NCBI GenBank assembly: GCA_019636275.1
Contig: JAHBXY010000071.1
Coordinates: 1 to 43,272 of the forward strand
DNA length: 43,272 nucleotides
Direction of reading: 5' to 3'
From: Planctomycetota bacterium
GTDB taxonomy: Bacteria > Planctomycetota > J058
Below the pieces are notes generated by a model, which searched no databases, was not told the DNA's origin, and was given only the letters and a program-made list of their open reading frames with translations. The position numbers and the translations under genes were made by a program. This document shows positions 15,667-23,716 of the stretch, piece after piece. The number at the start of each line of letters is the position of its first letter. Within the stretch, counting starts at the first letter, position 1.

Positions 15667-17346
15667 ATGAACGGAACCCGAATCGTTCGTCAAGTGTTCG
15701 GACCTGCCCTCACGACCGCGATCGCGGTCGGCCTCTCCGGGACGGCGGCCGCCTGCGGCGGCGGCGGCTCCTCGGGAGGCGGCGTCGCCATGGCCCCGGC
15801 CACGGCCGCGCCCTCCACCCCCGGCGTCCCCGCCGGCGCCCCGGCGTCTCCGCCCGGGACGTCCCAGCCCGGGACCACCCCGATCTCGTGGGAGCCGGCG
15901 CCCGCGGGCGGCGCGCGCCTCGGCACCAACCTCGGCTACGTCACGCACTACATGCCCGACTGGCCGTTCGTCGACGTGTTCAAGACCTCGCAGGTGAACT
16001 CCGACGGCTTCCCCTGGAAGGTCGTGAACCCCAAGGGGGCCAAGAACCCGGCGCTCGACGCCGAGGGCTACCCGAGGGGCCTCGCGGCCGGCCAGGCGGT
16101 CACGGCGATCTGCATGAGCGGCGGCCGCTACCCCGGCGGGGTCTACACCCTCCTGTTCGACGGCGACGGCGAGGTGCACCTGAGCCTCGACGCCGAGGCG
16201 ACGCGCGCGTCGCACGACGGCCGCGGCACGTTCAGCCGGCCCGTGACGGTCAAGCCCACCTCGTCGGGGATCCAGGTGCGCATCGTGCGCTCGAACCCGG
16301 CCAACCACGTGCGGAACATCCGGCTGATCATGCCGGGCTTCGACGAGCGCACGACCTTCCACCCGCTGTTCCTCGACCGCCTGCGGCCGTTCGCCGTGCT
16401 CCGCTTCCTCAACTGGGGCCGTGTGAACCGGTCGAAGATCAGCAAGTGGTCGCAGCGCACGCCGGCGGGCTACCGCACGCAGTCGCACGAGCCCGGCGTG
16501 GCCTACGAGTACATGGTCCAGCTCTGCAACACGCTGGGCAAGGACCCGTGGATCTGCGTGCCGCACCTGGCCGACGATGACTACGTGCGCCGGCTGGCGA
16601 CCCTGCTCCGCGACACCCTCGACCCGCGCCTGAAGGTGCACATCGAGTACTCGAACGAGGTGTGGAACGGGATCTTCTCCCAGTCCGGCCACGTGAAGCG
16701 CGAGGCCGACAAGAACAAGCGCTCCTTCGTGCAGCAGTACGTGGCGCGCTCGGTCGAGATCTTCCGCATCTTCGAGCAGACTTTCGGCGGCACGCAGCGC
16801 CTCGTGCGCGTGATCTCCGGCCAGTCGAACAACGCGGGGATCGCCAAGCAGGCGGTCGCGGCCCTCCCGGCCGGGGCGGCCGACGCCCTGGCGATCGCCC
16901 CCTACTTCGGCGGGCACCTGGGCAACAGCAAGAACTGGCAGGCCACGCGCGGGCTCACCGTCGACCGGCTGATCGACGCCTGCGCCCAGGACATCCAGAC
17001 CCGGCGCGCGGAGGTGCGCAATCACCTCGCCATGGCCCGGTCGGCCGGCCTGCAGCTCGTCGCCTACGAAGGCGGGCAGCACCTCGCGGGCGTCGGCAAC
17101 GCCGCCAACGACGAGCGGCTGGTCAACCTGCTGATCGCCGCGAACCGCCACCCGCGCATGGCGCAGGTCTACCGCGACTACCTGGCCATGTGGCGGACCG
17201 AGGCCAACAGCCTCTTCTGCCACTACAGCTTCGTCTACGCGCCGAAGAAGCACGGCTCCTGGGGCGCCCTCGAGCACATGGCGCAGACCGGCGCGCCGAA
17301 GTACGACGCCCTCGTCGAGGCGGCCCGGGTTTGGCACGGCCGATGA
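15667..17346 (+). CDS. Secreted lipoprotein with clan GH-A-like TIM barrel
   Basis: 559 residues. The signal sequence leads to A-A-A-C followed by GGGGSSGGG and a Pro/Ala/Gly linker (about 30-80). The first part of the mature protein is a beta domain (GYVTHYMPDWPFVDVFKTSQ ... VRNIRLIMPG). It is followed by a barrel carrying VLRFLNWGRVN, KDPWICVPHLADDDYVRRLA, the acid/base-like HIEYSNEVWNGIFSQSGHV (Glu after Asn in SNEVWN) and the nucleophile-like VAYEGGQHLAG, spaced as in clan GH-A glycosidases. It should be an extracellular or periplasmic glycoside hydrolase or a close non-catalytic relative. The substrate is unknown, though carbohydrate genes nearby support a polysaccharide role. Its stop overlaps the next gene's ATG (ATGA). 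Confidence 0.75.
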   Translation: MNGTRIVRQVFGPALTTAIAVGLSGTAAACGGGGSSGGGVAMAPATAAPSTPGVPAGAPASPPGTSQPGTTPISWEPAPAGGARLGTNLGYVTHYMPDWPFVDVFKTSQVNSDGFPWKVVNPKGAKNPALDAEGYPRGLAAGQAVTAICMSGGRYPGGVYTLLFDGDGEVHLSLDAEATRASHDGRGTFSRPVTVKPTSSGIQVRIVRSNPANHVRNIRLIMPGFDERTTFHPLFLDRLRPFAVLRFLNWGRVNRSKISKWSQRTPAGYRTQSHEPGVAYEYMVQLCNTLGKDPWICVPHLADDDYVRRLATLLRDTLDPRLKVHIEYSNEVWNGIFSQSGHVKREADKNKRSFVQQYVARSVEIFRIFEQTFGGTQRLVRVISGQSNNAGIAKQAVAALPAGAADALAIAPYFGGHLGNSKNWQATRGLTVDRLIDACAQDIQTRRAEVRNHLAMARSAGLQLVAYEGGQHLAGVGNAANDERLVNLLIAANRHPRMAQVYRDYLAMWRTEANSLFCHYSFVYAPKKHGSWGALEHMAQTGAPKYDALVEAARVWHGR

Positions 17347-18035
17347 CCCGGCGCGGGCGCCCCGTCGGGGGCGCCCGCCGCGCGTCGCGACAGCTCGGGC
17401 GGCTCGCCGGCGCCGCCGCCGTGGCGGGGGCGCTGAGCGTGCCCTGCGGCCTGGCGCTCACGGGCCGAGCCGCCGCTGGCGGTCCTCCCGCGCGCGCAGG
17501 CGCGTCCGCGCGGGTGGCCGCGCGGCTGGCGCGCCGCCGCCCGCGCGACCCCAGGCGGCGGCGGCGCCGGCCGGCCCTGCCGCCGGCGGCCACGCCGGAG
17601 CACCCGCTGGACCTGGCGCGGGCCCTGCCCGAGCCGGCGGCCGCCTCGCGCCTGGCCGCCATGCTCGAGGAGCCCGACGAGGCGGCCGCGGTCGCCGAGG
17701 CGCTGTCCACCACGCCGGAGGGGCGGCCGCTCCTCGTGGCGCACCTGACGCGGTCGGTCGAGGCCCCGGGCCTCGACCACGTGGCCGTCCTCGAGGCCCT
17801 CTCGCAGGTCGGCCGCGAGGAGGACCTGCCGGCCGTGCTCACGTGGGCCCGCGGCGACGACGCCGTGGCCCCGGTGGCCGCCTGGTGCGCGCGCGCGATC
17901 TGCGAGCGCGAGCGGATCGACGCGCCCGAGGACCTCCCGGGCGCCGACGAGGCGGCCGAGACCCCGCGCGGCGACCCGGGGCCGCCCGAGGGGGCCACGG
18001 ACGTGCCCGTGGACGCGCCGGTCCACGACCCCTGA
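17343..18035 (+). CDS. Membrane-anchored helical-repeat protein
   Basis: 230 residues, ATG overlapping the upstream stop. The N-terminus is very Arg-rich, with one hydrophobic stretch (LAGAAAVAGALSVPCGLALT, about 20-40), then a basic Arg-rich linker. The C-terminal part has HEAT-like helical hairpins (LVAHLTRSVEAPGLDHVAVL, EALSQVGREEDLPAVLTWAR, DDAVAPVAAWCARAIC) and an acidic Pro-rich tail. No enzyme motif. It is translationally coupled to the glycosidase-like lipoprotein, but its role is unknown. Confidence 0.6.
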   Translation: MTRRGRPVGGARRASRQLGRLAGAAAVAGALSVPCGLALTGRAAAGGPPARAGASARVAARLARRRPRDPRRRRRRPALPPAATPEHPLDLARALPEPAAASRLAAMLEEPDEAAAVAEALSTTPEGRPLLVAHLTRSVEAPGLDHVAVLEALSQVGREEDLPAVLTWARGDDAVAPVAAWCARAICERERIDAPEDLPGADEAAETPRGDPGPPEGATDVPVDAPVHDP

Positions 18036-18269
18036 GCCTGCGTCCAGGTGCTGCCGGGGGCACGGCTTGCGTCCGGACGCCGGCCTGCTCCCGGCGTTCA
18101 CCCCGGTCAACCTGCGACCCGCGGCTATCCTCGGAGGCGGGGTCCCACGCACCGCGTGGGGCGAACCCGCGCCCGCCTCGCACGGACCTGCCGCGGGACC
18201 TGCCGCGGCGGCGCCCACGGGACGCGCGCGGCCTCGCCCCGGCGGCCACTCCGAGGAGAGGTGGCCACC

Positions 18270-18824
18270 ATGGCCAAGCAGGTCATCCGCAAGCTCCAGC
18301 TCCGGAGCCCGGCGTTCTCGCCGGGCGAGCGCATCCCCCGCCGTCACGCCCGCCCGCCCGAGGGGCTCGACGCCTCACCGCCGCTCACCTGGTCGCTCGT
18401 GCCCGAGGGCGCGCGCGAGCTCGTGCTCATCTGCGATGACCCCGACGCGCCCTCGGCGGAGCCGTGGGTCCACTGGGTCGCCTACCGCATCCCGGCCAAG
18501 GCGCGGGCGCTCCCCGAGGGGATCGCCAGGGACGAGCAGCCCGGCAACCCCGAGGGCATGCTCCAGGGGCAGAACTCGTGGGGCCTCGTCGGCTACGGCG
18601 GGCCGCAGCCGCCGGTGGGCCACGGGACGCACCACTACCACTTCCGCCTCCTCGCGATCGACACGCACCTCTCGCTCGGCCCCGGCGCGACGAAGGAGGA
18701 GGTGCTCGAGGCGATCGACGGGCACGTGATCGCCGAGGGCGAGCTCGTGGGCACCTACGAGCGCCTGTCGACCGGCGCGGCCGGCGAAGGCGCGACGACG
18801 ATCACCCCCGGAGACGCCCCCTGA
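18270..18824 (+). CDS. PEBP/YbhB-family (Raf-kinase-inhibitor-like) protein
   Basis: 184 residues, no signal peptide, ATG preceded by GAGGAG (18252-18257). It shows the phosphatidylethanolamine-binding-protein hallmarks: LQLRSPAFSPGERIP, SPPLTWS, LVLICDDPDAPSAEPWVHWV and the later HHYHFRLLAIDTHLSLGP, all lining the small anion pocket. Bacterial members are of uncertain function (small-ligand binding, possibly regulatory). It is probably monocistronic; a TATCCT box lies at 18126-18131 in the 234-base upstream gap, and it faces a convergent gene four bases away. Confidence 0.9.
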   Translation: MAKQVIRKLQLRSPAFSPGERIPRRHARPPEGLDASPPLTWSLVPEGARELVLICDDPDAPSAEPWVHWVAYRIPAKARALPEGIARDEQPGNPEGMLQGQNSWGLVGYGGPQPPVGHGTHHYHFRLLAIDTHLSLGPGATKEEVLEAIDGHVIAEGELVGTYERLSTGAAGEGATTITPGDAP

Positions 18825-18828
18825 CGCC

Positions 18829-20007
18829 TCACTTCGTCGGCGCGCGCCGGCGGCCGGCGCGCACGCGCAGCGCCACGTAGAGGGCGGCGACGAGGACGAT
18901 CGCCGCCATGGCCGCGGTGTAGGCGACCGCCGGCGTGGAGAGCCAGTGCGCCACGTCGGTCGGGCGCGCCCGCCGCGGGTAGACGAGCCGGTCGGGGCGC
19001 CCGTGCGCGGCGTAGAACGGCTCGAACCGCGCCGGGTCGCTCGCGTCCTCGCCGCGAGCCAGGAGGTCGCGCTCGAACGCCTGGTAGGCGTCGACCCAGG
19101 CCTCCGCCCGGCGCCGTCCCGTCGTGTAGTCGTGCGCCGCCGACCCCTCGCGCGGCGACAGCACGCGCTGGTAGCGCGCGATCGCGTCGCCGCGCGGGCT
19201 GCCGGCCTCGCGCGCGCGCTGGAACGCCATCCAGGCCAGGCGCTGGGCGTCGGGCAGGCGCTCGCGGCCCGACCACACGGTCTCCCACCCGCCGCACGCG
19301 AGGACCTCGCCCAGCGCGTAGTAGAACTCGTGCCAGGGCGCCCGCGGGTCGCCGCCGAGCTTGAGCATGCCGACGATCCCGGAGTAGACGTCCTCCCGCA
19401 GGCCGGGATACGCGGCGAGGACCCGCGACAGCGACCGGTGCGGGAGCGACGGGTGCTCGCCCGTGAGGTCGAAGCCGAGGGCGACCTCCATGGTCGGCCC
19501 GAGCATCATGTGCCGCGCGGCGTAGGTCGGGTCCCTGGCCGCCTCGATCGCGAACCGGATCGCCGTGACCTGGTAGCGCTCGCGGCCGAAGTGGGCGTCG
19601 GGGTTGATCCGGATCGCCTCCTCGAGGTGCGCCAGCCCCTCCTCGAGGCGGCCCGCGTGGGCGAGGAACGTCCCCAGGTTGGCCGCCGTCGTGTAGCGCC
19701 CCGGCCAGCGGGCCTCCTTGAGGCGCATGAGCGCGATCGCGCGCTCGACGTCGCCCAGCCGCTCGTGCGCCACGGCGAGGTCGTCGTGCTCGCCCTCGTC
19801 GAGCGACCCCGCGGCGGCCTTCGCCTCCAGCCGGTCGCGGCGGCGCTCGTAGTACTCGCGCGTGTGGACCTCGTAGCGGCCGAGGATCGCGTCCTCGAGC
19901 GACGGCAGCCCGCGCTGCTCCTCGACGAGCGTGTCGTAGTCCCACAGGCAGGCCGACGCGGGCGCGGCGACCGCCACGAGGAGGGCCAGCGGCAGGAGGC
20001 GGCGCAT
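18829..20007 (-). CDS. Secreted/membrane TPR protein
   Basis: 392 residues. The signal peptide MRRLLPLALLVAVAAPASAC ends at a Cys with a loose lipobox (A-S-A-C), so it may be a lipoprotein. CLWDYDTLVEEQRGLPSLED and YEVHTREYYERRRDRLEAKA open the mature protein. TPR-like helices follow (DDLAVAHERLGDVERAIALM, AANLGTFLAHAGRLEEGLAH, LEEAIRINPDAHFGRERYQV), and a C-terminal transmembrane helix (VAYTAAMAAIVLVAALYVAL) ends in a basic tail. It would present TPRs outside the cytoplasm, anchored at the C-terminus. Function unknown. Start ATG 20007 lies 6 bases after a TACGGT box. Confidence 0.78.
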   Translation of the reverse strand: MRRLLPLALLVAVAAPASACLWDYDTLVEEQRGLPSLEDAILGRYEVHTREYYERRRDRLEAKAAAGSLDEGEHDDLAVAHERLGDVERAIALMRLKEARWPGRYTTAANLGTFLAHAGRLEEGLAHLEEAIRINPDAHFGRERYQVTAIRFAIEAARDPTYAARHMMLGPTMEVALGFDLTGEHPSLPHRSLSRVLAAYPGLREDVYSGIVGMLKLGGDPRAPWHEFYYALGEVLACGGWETVWSGRERLPDAQRLAWMAFQRAREAGSPRGDAIARYQRVLSPREGSAAHDYTTGRRRAEAWVDAYQAFERDLLARGEDASDPARFEPFYAAHGRPDRLVYPRRARPTDVAHWLSTPAVAYTAAMAAIVLVAALYVALRVRAGRRRAPTK

Positions 20008-20013
20008 GCCCGG

Positions 20014-20019
20014 ACCGTA
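20014..20019 (-). promoter_or_regulatory. TACGGT box 6 bases before the TPR gene start
   Basis: On the minus strand TACGGT is followed by six bases and the ATG, the geometry of a -10 element of a leaderless transcript. No ribosome-binding site is present. It is paired with the divergent TACGCT box at 20046. Confidence 0.45.
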
Positions 20020-20045
20020 GTCGCGCCGCGGGCGCGGCGCCAGGC

Positions 20046-20051
20046 TACGCT
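20046..20051 (+). promoter_or_regulatory. TACGCT box 6 bases before the 20058 gene start
   Basis: TACGCT, six bases, then GTG at 20058, without a ribosome-binding site between. Same spacing as at 22782 and 20014, implying leaderless transcription. Confidence 0.45.
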
Positions 20052-20057
20052 CGGGGC

Positions 20058-20843
20058 GTGAGCGACGAGCGGCTGCGCGAGCTGGAGCGGCGCTGGCGGC
20101 AGGGCGGGCGGCCCGACGACCGCCTGCGCTGGTGGACCGCCCGCGCCCGCGCGGGCGACCTGCCCCCGGGCGCCGAGGCGCTCGTCGCGCGCGTCGTCGA
20201 CGGCGCGCTGGCGCCGGCGCGGGTCGAGCTCGCCGCGTACCTCGGCGACCCGCGGGCGCGCGCGCTGGCGCTGGAGGAGGTGGTCGAGCGCGTGGCCTAC
20301 GGCGGCGAGCCTGGCGCCATGCGCGTCGTGTTCGACGAGCCCGACCTGCGCCTCGACGACGTGCTGGAGTGGATCGCCGGCCTGGCGCTGTGGGAGCCCG
20401 GGGCCGTCGAGCGGGCGCTGCTCGCGGCCACGCGCGACGCGGCCGCGCGCGACGCGCGCCAGGACCTGAGCGCCACCGAGGACGAGCACGAGCCGTGGCT
20501 GCACACGTGGCGCGAGGCCGAGCGCGAGCGCCGCCTGGCCGCCGCGCAGGCGGGGCTGGAGACCCTGGAGCGCTGGCTCGACGGCCGCGCGCGCCCCGAC
20601 GCCGACCCGCTCCCCGCCGCGGCGACGGCGCCGCACCTCGGCCCGCTGGTCATGGCCGTCTCGATCGCCGCCCGCTTCGTCCTGGCCCGGCGCGCCCCGG
20701 AGCCGGCCCGCCCCGACGAGGGCCGCGACGCGCTCAGGGCGTGGCGCGACTCGCTGCGCGAGACCGTCCCGGAGGCGCGCGACGTGCGCGACGCCGTGCG
20801 CACGGCGCTGATCCCCTGGGCGCTCGGCGAGGCAGGCGCGTGA
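20058..20843 (+). CDS. Hypothetical protein with recurring N-terminal LRELER module
   Basis: 261 residues, helix-rich, no signal peptide. It starts VSDERLRELERRWRQGGRPD, and further on has RVELAAYLGDPRARALALEE, the same module as at 1924-2601 and 22794-22997. The middle (ERERRLAAAQAGLETLERWL) and end (TALIPWALGEAGA) match the 1924 protein, so both belong to one family. No catalytic motif is visible. GTG start without a ribosome-binding site but with a close TACGCT box. It overlaps the GyrB-like gene by four bases, so the two products are likely made together and may interact. Confidence 0.75.
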   Translation: MSDERLRELERRWRQGGRPDDRLRWWTARARAGDLPPGAEALVARVVDGALAPARVELAAYLGDPRARALALEEVVERVAYGGEPGAMRVVFDEPDLRLDDVLEWIAGLALWEPGAVERALLAATRDAAARDARQDLSATEDEHEPWLHTWREAERERRLAAAQAGLETLERWLDGRARPDADPLPAAATAPHLGPLVMAVSIAARFVLARRAPEPARPDEGRDALRAWRDSLRETVPEARDVRDAVRTALIPWALGEAGA

Positions 20844-22480
20844 GCGACCGCGAGACGCGGGCCCTCGAGCGCCTCGCCGCCGCCGGCGACCTCGACGCGC
20901 AGGCGCGCCTCGACCGCGCGCTCGTGCGCTCGGGCGCGGTCGCCGGCCTGGAGGCCGAGGTCGCCGCCGCGCTGGCGCGCGTGCAGCGCCCGGACGACGA
21001 CGGCCCCTGCCGGGGGACGCTCCACCGGCTCGACGTGGCCCTGGCCCTGCGCGGGTGGGTCGAGGAGGACCAGGCCGCCCCGCCGGCGGGGGCCCGCCGC
21101 CGACTCCGCGTCGGCGGCGCCGCCGGGAGCGAGCGCCCGGCCACGTTCGCGCTGGTCGGCCGCGAGGGCGCCGACGCCGTGATCGCCCTCGGCCGCGCCG
21201 CGCCGGCGGCCCTGGCCCGGGACCTGCCGCGGGCCATGGGCTTCGACCTCGCCGCGCTCGAAGCGGTGGCCGAGCCGGGGCGGCTGGAGGTCGTCCGCGC
21301 CGCGTGGACCGTCGCCGGCGCGTGGGCGCGGAGCGAGGCGGTGCACGCGCAGGCGCCGCTGCACGAGGCGCTGGGCCTCGTGCGCCTGCGCCCGGCCATG
21401 TACTTCGGCGCGACCGACGCGCGCGGCGCCATGCGCGTGGTCGACGAGTTGCTCGCGCTCGGCGCCGCCGAGGCCCTCGGCGGCCACGCCTCGACGGTCC
21501 GGGTGACGCTCCACGCCGACGGCGCGTGCTCGGTCCGCGACGACGGGCGCGACGCCGCGGAGCGCGACCCGGCGCTCGTGAGCGTGTCGCCTGGCTGGAG
21601 CCCGTCCTTCGCCCCCGTCCCGGGCCGGCACGTCGGCGCGCGCGTGGGCCTCACGCCGGCCGCGGCCGTGTGCGAGTGGCTGGAGCTGACCGCGCACGCG
21701 GGCGGCCGCGCCCGGGTCCAACGCCACGAGCGCGGCCTGCCGGTCGGCGAGGAGGTCGAGCGCGCCGAGCCCGGCCACGGCCTCGTCGCCCGCTTCCGCC
21801 TCGACCCGGCGATCTTCGGCCCGGCGGCCGACCTGCGCCTCGACCGGCTCGAGCGGCGCGCGCGCGAGCTGGCGCACCTCGTCCCGGGCCTGCGCGTCGA
21901 GGTCGCCGACGAGGCGAGCGGCGCGGCCGCCGCCTTCCACGCGCCCGGCGGCCTCGCCGACTGGCTGGCTGAGGCCCTGCCCGACCGACCGCCCGCGCGC
22001 GCGCTCGGCCGCCGCCAGGACGCGCGGCACGGCGACCTGCGCGTCGAGGCGGCGCTCGCGTGGTCGCCCGACCCGCGGCTGGCCGAGCGGCGGTTCTTCG
22101 AGCAGTGGCCGCTCACCCGGCGCCGCTCCGTCGGCCCGCGGCTGGCGGGGTTCGCGAACGGTGAGCCCACGCCCGCCGGCGGCGATCACGTCGCCGGCCT
22201 GCGCGAGGGGGCCGAGGCGAGCTTCGACCTCCTCGGCGTCGACACCTACGCGGCCGCCTGGCGCGACGGCCTCGTGGGGGTCGTCTCGGTCACGGGCGAC
22301 ACGCTGGATCTCGTCGGGCAGACGGGTTCGAGCCTGGACGCGCCCCGCGTGCGCGAGTTCGTCGCCTCGCTCGTCCAGTCCGCCGTGCGCGCCTGGGCGC
22401 GCGAGCACCCGGGCCTCGTCGACGAGGTGCGCCGCGCCGCCGGGACGCGCGAGCGGCGCCGCGCGCGCCCGGGCCGCTGA
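20840..22480 (+). CDS. Degenerate GyrB-like (GHKL plus transducer) protein, probably not an ATPase
   Basis: 546 residues with no TOPRIM or C-terminal domain. An N-terminal helical part starts VSDRETRALERLAAAGDLDA. From about 173 it follows the GyrB/ParE N-terminal fragment in order: ALGLVRLRPAMYFG (GyrB V-R-K-R-P-G-M-Y-I-G), VDELLALGAAEALGGHA, VTLHADGACSVRDDGRDA (GyrB DDGRGIP), RFRLDPAIFGPAADLRLDRL, ERRARELAHLVPGLRVEVAD, APGGLADWLAEAL, FANGEPTPAGGDHVAGLREG, and WRDGLVGVVSVTGD leading to LVGQTGSSLD (GyrB REGL-AV-SVK ... QTK-KL). The Glu base seems kept (E203) and DDGR (234-237) is present. The Mg-binding Asn is Leu, the GGLHGVG lid is PGRHVGARVG, and the catalytic Lys of QTK is Gly. It is therefore probably a structural or regulatory pseudo-ATPase. 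GTG start overlaps the upstream module gene. Confidence 0.78.
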   Translation: MSDRETRALERLAAAGDLDAQARLDRALVRSGAVAGLEAEVAAALARVQRPDDDGPCRGTLHRLDVALALRGWVEEDQAAPPAGARRRLRVGGAAGSERPATFALVGREGADAVIALGRAAPAALARDLPRAMGFDLAALEAVAEPGRLEVVRAAWTVAGAWARSEAVHAQAPLHEALGLVRLRPAMYFGATDARGAMRVVDELLALGAAEALGGHASTVRVTLHADGACSVRDDGRDAAERDPALVSVSPGWSPSFAPVPGRHVGARVGLTPAAAVCEWLELTAHAGGRARVQRHERGLPVGEEVERAEPGHGLVARFRLDPAIFGPAADLRLDRLERRARELAHLVPGLRVEVADEASGAAAAFHAPGGLADWLAEALPDRPPARALGRRQDARHGDLRVEAALAWSPDPRLAERRFFEQWPLTRRRSVGPRLAGFANGEPTPAGGDHVAGLREGAEASFDLLGVDTYAAAWRDGLVGVVSVTGDTLDLVGQTGSSLDAPRVREFVASLVQSAVRAWAREHPGLVDEVRRAAGTRERRRARPGR

Positions 22481-22483
22481 TTG

Positions 22484-22560
22484 GTGTGCTCGACGGCTGC
22501 GGGCGCGGCTGCTGGGCGGGGCGGCGCGCGCGGGCGAGAAGTAGGTCGCTACGTCGTCGG
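22484..22560 (+). repeat. Dispersed palindromic repeat, copy B (3'-truncated)
   Basis: Starts three bases after the stop of the GyrB-like gene with GTGTGCTCGACGGCTGCGG and continues like copy A through the left hairpin arm (GCGGGGCGGCGCGCGCGGGC). The right arm is degenerate and the tail shared by A, C and D is missing. A different, perfect hairpin follows at 22619. Confidence 0.7.
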
Positions 22561-22618
22561 CGGCTGGCCACCAGGGCTCGCCGGCGAGCGTCGATGGCTT
22601 CGTCGCGCCGAGAATAGT

Positions 22619-22645
22619 GGCGGGGGAGGTGCGACCTCCCCCGCC
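22619..22645. terminator. Perfect hairpin, probable terminator
   Basis: GGCGGGGGAGGT (22619-22630) and ACCTCCCCCGCC (22634-22645) form a 12-bp stem with a 3-base loop in the 313-base gap after the GyrB-like gene. There is no U-tract. The rest of the gap (22646-22781) shows nothing recognisable. Confidence 0.65.
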
Positions 22646-22781
22646 GGCCTTCGCGCGACGGGCGGTGACCCCCGTCGAGCGCGAGGCCAGCCCCCGCCGC
22701 GCGTGGAGCGGCGGGCGCCGGCTCGACCGACGCGGGCGAGGCCGGGGCTCTTCACCGGCGAGGGGAGACGCGTCCGGCGGC

Positions 22782-22787
22782 TAGACT
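22782..22787 (+). promoter_or_regulatory. TAGACT box 6 bases before the 22794 gene
   Basis: TAGACT, six bases, then GTG at 22794, with no ribosome-binding site. Identical spacing to the 20046 and 20014 boxes. Confidence 0.45.
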
Positions 22788-22793
22788 TCCGGT

Positions 22794-22997
22794 GTGGCCG
22801 ACGAGCGGTTGCGAGCCCTGGAGCGAGCGGCGGCCGCCAGCGGATCGCCCGAGGACGAGGTGCGCCTGCTCGAGGCGCGCCTCCGGTTGGGCGACCTCGC
22901 GCCCGGCTGGCTCGAGCTCGCCGCGCGCGTCGGCCACGAGCCGGCACGCCGCGCCGTCGGGCGGTTCGTGCCCGTGGCGTGGTCGTGGTCCGACTAG
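22794..22997 (+). CDS. Stand-alone LRALER module protein (67 aa)
   Basis: Consists essentially of the module seen at the N-termini of the 1924 and 20058 proteins: VADERLRALERAAAASGSPE, then DEVRLLEARLRLGDLAPGWL and ELAARVGHEPARRAVG, with a short C-terminal WSWSD. Its existence as a free protein defines the module as about 55 residues of two to three helices. Its stop TAG and the stop of the convergent msrA share the tetranucleotide CTAG (22994-22997). It is probably real because of conservation with the other copies and the promoter-like box in front. Confidence 0.65.
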   Translation: MADERLRALERAAAASGSPEDEVRLLEARLRLGDLAPGWLELAARVGHEPARRAVGRFVPVAWSWSD

Positions 22998-23641
22998 CGC
23001 ACGCCGACGCCCACGGGGCAGCTCACGCCGGTGCCGCCGATCCCGCAGTAGCCGTTCGGGTTCTTGGCCAGGTACTGCTGGTGGTAGTCCTCGGCGAAGT
23101 AGAACGGCCCGGCCGCCGCGACCTCGGTCGTGATCTCGCCCAGGCCCGCCGCCTTCAGGCGCTCCTGGTAGGCGTCGCGCGTGGCCTCGGCCGCGCGGCG
23201 CTGCTCGTCGTCGTGGGTGTAGATCGCCGAGCGGTACTGCGTGCCGACGTCGTTGCCCTGGCGGAAGCCCTGCGTCGGGTCGTGGTTCTCCCAGAAGACC
23301 TTCAGCAGCGCCTCGTAGCCGACCTTCGCCGGGTCGAACACGACCTGCACGACCTCGGTGTGCCCGGTGCGCCCCGAGCAGACCTCCTCGTAGGTCGGGT
23401 TGGGCGTGAGCCCGCCCGCGTAGCCGGCGGCGGTCGAGATCACGCCCGGCACCTGCCAGAACTTGCGCTCGACGCCCCAGAAGCAGCCCATGCCGAAGGT
23501 CGCCACGCGCGCGCCGGCCGGGAACGGGCCGCGCATGGGGGTCCCGAGGACGAAGTGGACGTCGGGGACCGGCATGGGGTCGGTCCGCCCGGGCAGGGCC
23601 TGGGCCGGCGTGGGCATGGTGCACTTGTTGCCGAAGATCAT
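22994..23641 (-). CDS. msrA: Peptide methionine sulfoxide reductase A
   Basis: 215 residues. The catalytic motif ATFGMGCFWGVERKFW contains the nucleophile C53; GVISTAAGYAGGLTPNPTYE, VCSGRTGHTEVVQVVFDP, FWENHDPTQGFRQGNDVGTQ and YRSAIYTHDDEQ follow as in all MsrA proteins, and a C-terminal Cys pair (GYCGIGGTGVSCPVG) can act in resolving. It reduces methionine-S-sulfoxide in oxidised proteins. The start ATG at 23641 has GAGGAG 8 bases ahead; an ATG at 23662 would add MAREERR. A roughly 45-residue N-terminal extension precedes the core, without a clear signal peptide. Confidence 0.93.
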   Translation of the reverse strand: MIFGNKCTMPTPAQALPGRTDPMPVPDVHFVLGTPMRGPFPAGARVATFGMGCFWGVERKFWQVPGVISTAAGYAGGLTPNPTYEEVCSGRTGHTEVVQVVFDPAKVGYEALLKVFWENHDPTQGFRQGNDVGTQYRSAIYTHDDEQRRAAEATRDAYQERLKAAGLGEITTEVAAAGPFYFAEDYHQQYLAKNPNGYCGIGGTGVSCPVGVGVR

Positions 23642-23716
23642 GCGGCGCTCCTCGCGTGCCATCGTAGCGCAGGTCCGGGCACGCGCGTTGCCCCCGCCAC
23701 AGGACGAGGAGGCGCC

